This document shows positions 1-10,400 of a stretch of 64,000 bases of DNA, one piece after another (position 1 is the first letter of the stretch; each line of letters starts with the position of its first letter). A program made the position numbers and the translations under genes. The stretch is from Saccharibacillus soli (GTDB lineage Bacteria; Bacillota; Bacilli; Paenibacillales; Paenibacillaceae). The DNA lies in assembly GCA_002189105.1 (NCBI GenBank), contig NIOB01000002.1, forward strand, positions 434,001 through 498,000, written 5' to 3'. The notes beneath the pieces were generated by a model, which worked only from the letters and a program-made list of their open reading frames with translations, did no database searches and was not told the origin of the DNA.

Positions 1-2
1 TG

Positions 3-1058
3 TGGAATCCGTCTTCCGCCATCATTGTGCATGAAAGTTCCAATGGGGAGAAGGTGCAGATTGTCTCGCGCGGAATCGCCAACGATTTTGCCGAACAATA
101 TGCCCGTGATGTAGCCAAACGAGTGCTGCGAGAAAGTCCTTCCCATAGTCAGGGATTCGAGCTATCTCAGACCGAAGAAGGCCAATTGATGATCGAATAT
201 CCGATTGTCTATGCGGGCAAGGTGCGCGGCGTGCTGGCGCTGTCCCTGAGCAGTGAACAGGAAGCCGAAGAGTGCCGTGAGGTGCTGCTTGCCTTGGCAA
301 CCATGGGCAGTATCATTCTGCAATCCGTACACGATCAGCGGGAACTCGGATTGCAGAACGAGCGGTTCCTGCGCCTGATGTACACGTCGGTCAAGACTGG
401 CGAGGACGATCAAGGCAAGGCGACCGATCTCGCTCTGCGATTGCTGGATGAATACGCCCGTTATGGGGGAATCACGGCAGAAGAAGCTCTTTCTCTCAAG
501 AAGGCGACGATGCTGTCTGTATTGGATGATGCGGCGCGGCGTGAATTGAGTGAGGCTTTTGTGAGTGAGTTGGCGGTGCTGAAGGAGTACCGGGCGATGG
601 TGGATTCCGAAGGGCAGACAGGGAGTTTCTCGTATACGCGACCGGCACAGGTACTCCGAACAGTCTTGTATTTTGCCGGTTTGGACGAAGATACGGCCAG
701 CCGCCTGCATTTGACCGGAGTGTCGCCTGAGCTGTTTAATCATTATCGCAAGTTTATGGCGGTGCGGCATACCGTTCAGAGCGAAGTGGCGCTGTCGGAA
801 GGCTCAGGCGCTTCCTTCAATCCGGCTGAAGCCGAGGAGCGTGGGATTGATGCGATCGTGAAAGAGTTCGGTCTGTCGAAACGTGAGAAGGAAGTGCTGG
901 AACTGGTCGTGCGGGCATCCAGCAACAAGGACATCGCAGCCAAGCTGTTTATCAGTGAGCATACGGTCAAGAACCATCTAACCAACATCTTCAACAAGAT
1001 GAGCGTAAGTGACCGGGCACAGGCCATTGCACGGGTATTTAATCGCGGCATCGGTTGA
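3..1058 (+). CDS. GAF-like sensor with C-terminal LuxR-type DNA-binding domain (5' truncated by window edge)
   Basis: The frame is open to the first complete codon of the window, and residues upstream of the GTG at 27 continue the fold, so the gene starts before the window. The N-terminal ~110 residues look like the end of a GAF-type sensor domain (alternating strands, 'YPIVYAGKVRGVLALS'). A helical middle region of ~170 residues is not recognised. The last ~65 residues are a LuxR/GerE helix-turn-helix ('LSKREKEVLELV', 'NKDIAAKLFISEHTVKNHL'). Probably a cytoplasmic transcription factor answering to a small ligand or redox signal; the effector is unknown. A hairpin terminator follows 30 bp after the stop, so it ends its transcription unit. 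The giant surface-protein gene downstream is a possible target only by proximity. Confidence 0.82.
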   Translation, partial: WNPSSAIIVHESSNGEKVQIVSRGIANDFAEQYARDVAKRVLRESPSHSQGFELSQTEEGQLMIEYPIVYAGKVRGVLALSLSSEQEAEECREVLLALATMGSIILQSVHDQRELGLQNERFLRLMYTSVKTGEDDQGKATDLALRLLDEYARYGGITAEEALSLKKATMLSVLDDAARRELSEAFVSELAVLKEYRAMVDSEGQTGSFSYTRPAQVLRTVLYFAGLDEDTASRLHLTGVSPELFNHYRKFMAVRHTVQSEVALSEGSGASFNPAEAEERGIDAIVKEFGLSKREKEVLELVVRASSNKDIAAKLFISEHTVKNHLTNIFNKMSVSDRAQAIARVFNRGIG

Positions 1059-1087
1059 TTGACTTTTTTGACAGAAGCAACAGGCAA

Positions 1088-1136
1088 GCGGCGGGCAGCT
1101 GCGCAACGAACAGTTCGCAGAAGTCCGCCGCTTTTT
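1088..1136 (+). terminator. Rho-independent terminator of the LuxR-type gene
   Basis: GCGGCGG (1088-1094) pairs with CCGCCGC (1125-1131), with an inner stem CGAAC/GTTCG in between, followed directly by TTTTT. Confidence 0.75.
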
Positions 1137-1189
1137 GCCGATCTTTTTTGGTTTCTTGCTACCCTCTGCTTATTCTTTTGAAACGAGAG

Positions 1190-1216
1190 AACCTTCCTAA
1201 TTTGGAAGGTTATTTT
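1190..1216 (+). terminator. Hairpin with short T-rich tail, second terminator or leader element
   Basis: AACCTTCC (1190-1197) and GGAAGGTT (1204-1211) form a perfect 8-bp stem with a 6-nt loop, followed by ATTTTCGTTT. It lies in the 360-bp gap between the regulator and the giant gene. It may be a back-up terminator or part of the control region of the gene downstream. Confidence 0.5.
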
Positions 1217-1289
1217 CGTTTATAAATAGTGATTATTTCCCTATTTTTTATTAGGGGGTGGAAATTTTCTGTCTAATGATGTATAAAAA

Positions 1290-1335
1290 TCCCAAAGAAG
1301 GGTTTGGTAAGTAGGAAACATCCTCTTCTTTGGGA
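1290..1335 (+). promoter_or_regulatory. Stem-loop in the leader of the giant surface-protein gene
   Basis: TCCCAAAGAAG (1290-1300) is the exact reverse complement of CTTCTTTGGGA (1325-1335), with 24 nt between. No T-run follows, and the structure ends 83 nt before the start codon at 1419. It would therefore be transcribed as part of a long 5' leader if the promoter lies upstream in the AT-rich stretch around 1215-1260. A role in mRNA stability or regulation is inference. Confidence 0.5.
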
Positions 1336-1418
1336 CGACTTCAGCCTTATCGAAATCAACCAGCAGCTGTCGTCTAGTCGCAGAAACTAAACAAAAATGA
1401 GAGGGTGCTGATGCGAGC

Positions 1419-4400
1419 ATGCAAAGACGGACACAAACAAGGACGATGAAATCATGGTTTTGCGGCTGGATGGCCGTCGTTCTGGTGGTTGCCCTGTTTC
1501 CTTTCAGCCCGGGTCGTGCACTTGCGGCCGGAAGCCTGACCGTAACCATGTCCAATTCGTCTGCGGTGGCAGGAGATAAGACCGACATCAATGTGGCGTA
1601 TACCAACAGTGCAGTATTGAGTTTGAATCTGGGAGCCTTGGACTTTGTGCTTCCTGCGGGAATTACAGCCACAACGTCCGATCAGATCAATGGTGTCAAT
1701 CTGACCCCTTCGCAGATCCTCGATGGCGGCCAGCGGGTTCGACTCAGTGGATTAAGTCTTGCTTTGTTATCCACCACCACAACCCTCTCCCTCAAGCAAA
1801 AAACCCTTCCCATTTCCGGGAATTACGATTTTCAGGCGAAAGCTTATGGCTTGAACCTTACGGTCATCAGTACCACTCCTCTCGATGTTCAGAACGCTAC
1901 GCTAAATATCAACGCCCTTACCCTTCCTCTTGCTTCGGTAAGTGTGACCAATAACTCTGGCAGCTCCGATACCGTTTCAGTCAGTGGAGTGAAGACGGGC
2001 GACATCATCAAGATTTATAATCCTGATAGTTCCTTGAAGACTCAATTGACCGCTCAGTCAGACGGAACCCTCACCGTTCCGCTGACGCTGACCCCAGCGG
2101 GTGGCACCATCGGTGTGAGTCAGACACGCGGCGGCATCGAAAGTGCCAAGTTGTCGGTTGCGTATCTGGCCGAGGTTGTCCCACCCATTCTGTTGACATC
2201 GGTTAACGTGAATAATGCCTCCGGCAGCTCGGATACCGTAACGGTGAATAATTTGTCCGCAGGTGACAGCTTCCGGATCTACACGACACTGACTGGAAAT
2301 GTACCCGTACTGACTTCAGGTACTGTGGCATCCGGTCAGACCTCGGTGAGTGCCACGACGGCTCTTACGCCGCTGGGAGGCACTCTATACGTCTCACGCG
2401 TCCGCAATGGATTGGAGAGTACACGTACGGTTGTTCCCTATGCAGCCGAGGTTGTTGCCCCTCTCACCAGCAACCTGGTGGCCATTGATAATGTGACGGG
2501 CAATGCCGATCAGATCAAAGTAACCGGTCTGACACAGGATGATATTGTACGTGTCTATGCAACGGATGGCACGCTGCTTCAGACGCTTACAGCCGATTCG
2601 CTAGGTACTGCTCAAGGCACAGTGGAGTTGAAGCCTGGCGGCGGCACAGTGAATCTGACGCTCGTTCGCAACGGCGTAGAAAGTCTTGCCCTGCCGGTCG
2701 TCTATCTGACCGAGACCGTAGAGGCGCTGCTGACTTCCAATATCACGATCACCAACAGCTCCAACGATAATGACACCATCTCCGTTAAAGGTCTGCAAAA
2801 TGGAGACCGGATTCGCTTGCAGATCGGCACAGCGACGCCAGTCACGTCTGATCCGGCCAGCGGCGGAGTGGTCAATATTCCGGCTGTACTGCTGCCGGAA
2901 GGCGGAAGCATAACGCTGTCCATCCTGCGGAATACCATCGAAGGGCCGAGCCTGACGCTGGTGTACAACCCTGAGCAGGTTGACGCTCCCAGCGCTTCAC
3001 AGCTGACCGCAACCAACGCTTCGGGCAGCTCGGATACCGTTGCGGTAACCGGTCTTCAAGCCAATGATGTAGCGATCGTTTACGACGCTGCCAGCGGTGG
3101 AACAGAACTGGGTCGCGCAGCGGTAGGCAGTTCCGCAACAAGCGTGACAGTGCCGGTTACGCTGAAGCCAGGCGGCGGAACCGCCTATGTGGCGATTCTT
3201 CGCCATACCGTCACCAGTGCGCGTACAGCGGTTGTCTATAATGCCGAGACTGTTGCAGCGCCTGCTGTGGATACCGTCACGGTAGCTAACAACCCATTTG
3301 CTGCGGATACCGTGACCGTAAGCGGCTTACAAGTGGACGACGCGATCAACGTCTATTCGGCGGACGGTTCAACCAAATTGGGTACAGCACTGGCTATTTC
3401 TTCCGGCGGTGTCTACTCGGCTTCGCTGGGGAGTCTTAATTTGACGCCGGGCGGCGGAAATATTCGGGTAAGCATCGTGCGCAACACGATCGAAAGTGCC
3501 AAAACGAGTGTTCCCTATGATTCGGAAGTGGTGCCTGCACCTGCTCCGACTTCGATTGCCGTAACCAATAATACGGGATCTTCCGACCAAGTGACGGTTG
3601 GGGGCTTACAGGCTGGGGATAAGGTTCGCCTTTACCGCAGCGGGTCAGCCAACGTCGATCAGGATGCTGCTGCGTCGGGTGGAGGTTATGGGGCTTCGTT
3701 CTCTACGACTCTGACTCCAACAGGAGGAACGCTTGGCATTAGTATCATCCGTAATACGATCGAAAGCCCGGTCACTTCTGTCTCTTATGCGGCTGAGATC
3801 GCCAACTTTACGGGTTCGGTATCGGTGATTAACGCCGAAGGCGATGTGGATGAGTTTATTCTGACCAACATGACGCCGGGAACGACGGTTAATGTGTATG
3901 CAGGTGAAAACGGGACAGGTGAGGTTCTGGCAGCGAATGGGTTGGTAAATGCCCAAGGGCGTTATGAACTCCAAACCAAGCTTGCGCCTGAAGGCAGCAC
4001 ACTGAGCTTTTCCTTCACGGCACCCGGATTTGGCTTGAATGGACCTAACAATGTCGCGTATGGTCCCGAGCCGGTTAGTGCTCCTGTCGCAGCCAATGTA
4101 ACTCCCGTGAACAACACGGGGGATGGCGATACCGTGACAGTTACCGGTCTGTGGGATGGGGATCAGGTGAGGATCTATCTGGTTCAAAACGGAACGACGG
4201 GATCGACTCCGATTGGTACAGGGACCGCTAATTCGTCCGGCAGCACCGGGGAGATTAATCTGACTTCTCCATTGGTTCCTTCCGGCGGAATCCTGGCGGC
4301 GACTGTCACCCGAAGCAGCCGCGTCAGCCCTGAGACTCGGGTAGCTTATGCTTCAGAGGTCGTCGATCCGCCTCAGATGACAGACATTGCGATTGTCAAC

Positions 4401-7400
4401 GAGACGGGTACAGCAGATGATACCGTGACGGTCAGTGGGCTGACTGTGGGCGACACAATTATCCTGAACAGCTATGCCGCGGATGGGACAACACGTATCG
4501 ATACGGCGACGCCTGCGGCTGCAACCGGATCGACGCTGGAGACCAAACTGAAGCTGGCTCCTGCAGGCGGCTCGGTGACAGCCTCCATTACTCGAAATAC
4601 GATTACCAGTGCAACCACACGTGTGAATTATGGAGCGGAAGTGGTTCCACCGCCTCAAGCTGCCGACATTATAATCACCAATGAGACGGGCAGCACTGAG
4701 GATGAAGTTAACGTCAAGAATGTTCTGTCGGATGACTATGTATGGGTCATTAGCTATGATGCTTCCGGCACGGAGATTGAACGCAAGCAGCTGAAAGCTT
4801 CCGGCACAAGCGCAAGTGGCAGCCTGAAACTGTCTGCCGCAGGTGGATATGTCATCGCTTCGATCCTTCGCTACAGCGACAGTGCAGGCGAAGGTGGAGT
4901 TTCGAGTACAGCCACGCGAGTCTCGTACAATGCCGAGATCGTCGAAGCGCCAGCGGCCAATACGATCAATGTGACCAATAACACGGGCGACGGGGATAAG
5001 GTCACAGTTAATAGCCTGCAAACTGGGGATGAAGTCATCGTCTACAATGCAGAGGGTACGCAGCAGTTGGGGACAGCCCCTGCCGTTAATGGCACGGCTA
5101 CCATCGATGTAACCCTGATCCCCACGGGCGGCAGCGTGCGAGTGAGCATCGTACGCAATACGATCGAAAGTCCGACCGTACAGGTGCCCTATCTAAGCGA
5201 GACTGTTCCTGCCCCTGATGCTTCCGATGTGACGGTAGTCAACGCAAGCGGAATTGATGCGGATACCGTGACCATCGCAGGATTGCAGCCAGGTGATCGG
5301 GTAACCGTGACGGAAGGAGGCACTTCTCGAACCGAAACGGTAAGCAGCGGAAGTTCGATCCAGATGGCCTTCCCGCTAACCGCAGCCGGCGGAATCCTTC
5401 AGGTCTCGATTACACGCTCTGACGTGAGCAGCCAGCCGGTCAACGTCCCTTATGGGCCAGAAACCATTCCGGCTCCATCCGCTTCTAATATTACAGTGTC
5501 CAACGTCTCCAATACCGGCGGAGCACTGGATCAGGTAACGGTCAATGGAGTGACGGCCAACGACATCGTGCATGTCTATAACTCAGCCAATGTGGAGATT
5601 GGTGTGCAGACCGCCACGGCTTCAACGGTAGTGGTTGATATTCCAGGCAATCTGAACACGGAAGGCGGCAGCTTGTATGTAGCGATTGAACGCAGCGGAC
5701 TGCTCAGTGCTTCGGTTGCGGTCACTTATAGCGAAGAAGAGGTCGAATCCCTGGACCCGTTAAGCGTTTCGGCAGAAAATACGGTTGGCGTATCGGATAG
5801 CCTGACGATTGCGGCTGGAGGATTAAACAGCGGTGAATCGGTGCGGGTGTATCGAACCAATGGCGAGTTGGCCGGGGAACAAAATTATTCGTCCGGTGCA
5901 ACTACGGTAGCGCTGGAGATTGCTCCAAACGGGGAAACCTTCTCGCTCGTTCGGGTGAGAAGCGGCATCGAGAGCAGCCCAATCACCTACACAGCTCCTG
6001 CGGAGACGGTTCCGACTGTCGCTGCGGGCAGTCTCTCGGCAGTCAACAATACGGGAACGAGAGATACCGTGACCGTGACGGTTCCGGCTGGCGATGTACA
6101 GACGGGAGATGCGTACCTCGTCTATGATGCGAATATGACTCTGCTGGGTCGTTCCAGTACCCAGGTGAATGGCGTCTTTACGATCTCCGTCACTTTGCAG
6201 CCAGCCGGCGGCAGCGTTCAGGTTGCCCTGGAGCGGCGTGGTGTGGTGGGACCGACTACCGAAGTAACTTACGACGCAGAATCCGCAGCGCCAAGCGCAG
6301 GTCCAAGCGTCAATGACATCACGGTCACAAACGGCCAGGGGATTGAAGATCCGGTCGTGGTGGATAACGTGATGGAAGGGGACACAGTCGTGGTCTATAA
6401 CGTCAACGGTGGGGAGCTGAACCGGACGAGTGCGACAGCGGATGGCAGTGTGACTGTGCTTGTCGGTCTGGCGGATGCCAATCCAGGCAGCGTTCAGGTC
6501 TCGATCATTCGCGGAGGAAGCGAGAGTACGAAGACCGTCAAGACTTACGCCGCTTATGATTCGACACTTCCAGCGGTTCCAACAGCCGCCCAAGTAGATA
6601 TTGTGCGCTCTGCCGATCCAGATGCAGAGGATGTCGTAACAGTCACTCGTCTGGAAGAAGAAGATCTCGTCACCTTCTACGACGATGATAGTGTGGACAT
6701 TGGTACAGCGCAGGCCGATGGCACAGGAACAGCAGTACTGCGGACATTGCGACTCAAATCGTATGCCAGCACGCTCAAGCTGACCGTACAGCGCAATGGG
6801 GCTACAAGCGGGCCGCTGGCCGTCTCGTATCCAGCAGACACTTCTTCCGCTGCGCCTCCGGCAGCCGCAAATATTTCGGTAGACAACGCGGCGGGAATGT
6901 CCAACGACCGCGTAACGGTAAACGGTGTGCAGGTGGGAGACCGCGTTAGAGTGTACACCGGAAATGGAGCGACCCTGCTCGGTGAAGTCTCAGCTTCAGG
7001 TACAACGGCTGTCGTTCCGGTAAGACTTGGAGCAGCAGCGGGTACGGTTCGGGTAAGTATCGTGCGCAGCGGGGTGGAAAGCACCGGAACACTCAAGCCT
7101 TATGCAGCGGAACCTGTTGTCACACCGGCGCCATCGGCCGAGGATGCAACGGTCAATAACGCGCCGGGGACCGCTTCCGACAGTGTGACCCTGCTGGGTG
7201 TTCAGCCAGGGGATGTCGTGAAGATCTACACGGCAGGTTCGACAGCCGAGCTGGGTGAACGGACGTCAACGGGAACTTCGGTAACTGTTCCGGTCGCTCT
7301 GGTATCCAGCGGGGGGACGATTGAAATGACGGTCACACGCGGCGGATACGAAAGTGAACGAACCTCCGTGAGTTATGGAGCAGAGACGCTTCCGGTACCG

Positions 7401-10400
7401 GCAGCTCCGGCAGCGGATACGATCACGGCAAATAATGAGCCAGGAACCAATGCGGATACCGTTGTCGTGACCAACGTAACGGCTGGAGATTTGGTACGTG
7501 TATATGAGGGCAATGGTACGACACCAATTGGTGAAGCAACCGCTACAGGCACCAGCGTAACGATTCCCGTTGCTCTGGACCCGGCGGGCGGCAGTGTAAC
7601 GGTGACGATCCAGGGCAACGCAGCAGCAGAGAGCCTGCGTTCCCCAGCTGTCACTTACGAGGCGGAAGAATCTACACCTGCGCCTTCAACTGATAACATC
7701 AGCGTTACCAATGGGGCCGGAATTAATTTTGACAAAGTCGTTGTGGTCAACGATGTACAGGCAGGCGACATTGTACGCGTCTATGCCGGTGCAAATGGTA
7801 CCGAACTGCTGGGTCAACAGCAAGCGACGGGCACAACGGTAACCATTCCGGTGGAACTTGATGCCTCTGGAGGCAGTGTCAGAGTCACCATTGAACGTGA
7901 AGGAAGCGTCAGTCTGCCTTCTACGCCGGTGACCTACCCGCCGGAAGTGCAGACACCGGATGCGCCGACCGCTGCACAGGTAACGGTTACGAATAATGCC
8001 GGACCTTCCGATCAGGTTGAAGTCCGATCTGTAGAAACCGGCGATATTGTGCGCGTCTATACCGCAGACGGCAATACGCTGCTCGGCCAGCATACGGCGA
8101 CTGGAACCAGCGCTATTGTCTCGGTATCCCTTGGCGCTTCCGCAGGAAGTGTCACGGTAAGTATCGAACGCGGCACGAAGCAGGGCGACAAGTCTGATCC
8201 GATCCCTTATGCGGCGGAACCAGCTCCGCAGGGACCGAACCCTCCAACTGCTTCGGCAGTCACCGTGACGAATAACGTGGGAGCTGCCGACACGGTAGAA
8301 GTTCGTTCCGTACAAGCCGGCGACATCGTTCGTGTCTATGCTGAAAACGGTACGACAAGGCTGGGGCAGCATACCGCAGCAGGAACCAGCGCGACCGTCT
8401 CGGTCACTCTGGAGACTTCAGCGGGCAATATCCGGGTGAGTATCGAACGCGGAGGCATCGAGGGCGAGCAGTCTGCGCTCCTGCCTTATCTGGCAGAGCC
8501 AACGCCGCAGCCAGCATCGCCGCCTGCGGTAAGTGATGTGACGGTGACGAACAATATCGGCACGACTTCCGACACGGTAGAAGTTCGTTCGGTTCAACCG
8601 GGCGACATCATTCGCATCTATTCTTCCGCAGATGGCTCACTGCTGGGTCAACATACGGCAGAGGGCACGACTACCGTTGTACCGGTTGCACTGGGAGCAG
8701 CGCAAGGACAGCTCACCGTCTCGATCCAGCGTGGAGAGGCAGCGGAGGGTTCCCAATCCGATCCGATTCCTTACACCGCTGAACCAACGCCTCAGGCTCC
8801 GGAAGCGCCGGATGCCCAAGACATGAGCGCAACCAATAACGAAGGCAGCGGAGATACAGTTCAATTTACGAATGTGGACGCCCTTGAGGTCGGCGACGTC
8901 ATTCGCGTCTATGATTCCAATGGACAGAATGTGTTGGGGCAAGCGACTTATGATGGCAGCGGCGTTGGATTCACCGTTCCGGTGACGCTGACTGTGGCAG
9001 CAGGTTCAGTGACTGTTTCCATTACACGTGGAGATCTTGAGAGTTCCAAGACACCGCTGCCTTACGATGCCGAGACCGTAACCCTTGATGCCAATGATCT
9101 TACGACAACGATCTATTCCGATGGCAGCGGCATCGTGGTCGTACGTGGGGTCTTGGACGGCGATATCCTGACGCTGACCAATGGTGCCGGAACGCTTGCG
9201 ACGGTTACGGCACAGGCGGACGGCAGCTTGACCATCGAAGTGCCATCCGGCTTCGATGCGGCTGCTGGCGGAACCTATGAGGCGGTTCGTACCCGTGGAG
9301 GTGTAAGCAGTCAGCCGGTCACCATTACGTATGCCGCGCTGCCAGCGGGTACGATCGACCCACCTCAGTTGTCCCAAATTTCGGTGGATCGAACGGGCAG
9401 CAATGAGGGTAACGTTGTTGTCACCGGCTTACAGGAAAATGATGTAGTTACCGTAACGGACGAAAATGGACAGACCAATCCCGTTACGGTAGATGCAAGC
9501 GGAACAGTAAGTATACCGGTCAGCCTGTCTCCAAATGGAGGCGCGATCTCGCTCTATGTCAGCAATGCAAGCGGCACGAGTGAGACGGTAACCGTCGCTT
9601 ATGGCGCTGTGCCTGCAAGCGCGCCTACTGCTCCAGGCGACGCCAGCATTATTGTCGCAAACAACGCCGGAGCTTCCGATACGGTTACTGTTAATAATGT
9701 GGAACCGGGCGATACCGTGGTCATCTATGATTCGACAGGCAGCACGATCATTGGCCAGGCAGTAGCCAGTGCAGGCTCCGTGCAGATTTCCGTCTCCCTG
9801 GATTCCGCTGGCGGCGAGATTCAAGTGGGTATCAAGCGCGGCCAACTGTCCAGCCCTTCCAACACCGTTAAGCTGTATGATGCTGAACAGGGAGCATCGT
9901 CTGTAAGTCCACCTGCTCAGGCAGCCATCGAGGTTAATAACAACCCAGGCCCTGGCGATACGGTAGTCGTGCAAAATGTCCAGCCGGGTGATGTGGTCAG
10001 AGTCTATGCACCAAACAGCTCGACGATTATCGGTCAGCAGGAACAAACAGCTTCTTCCGCGGGTCCAGTCACCGTTAACGTTACCCTGGAGACAGGCGCA
10101 GGCAATGTGGATGTGACCCTGACGCGTGGTAGTGCGGAAAGTACCAAGACGAATCAGACCTACACCAGTGAACCGACAACGATTGCAGGCCCGGCACAGG
10201 CGGATATTTCCGTTGAAAACAATCCGGGCGCGGCCGATACGGTAACCGTCAAAAATGTCCAGGCGGGCGACCTCGTAATCGTCTATGCAGCGGACGGTAC
10301 AACCGTGCTGGGTCAAGAGCTTGTGCCGAACCCGAGCAGCGGCAGTATCACCATTGATGTGACGCTGGTTCCAGCAGGTGGGGGCCTGTCGGTGGCCATT

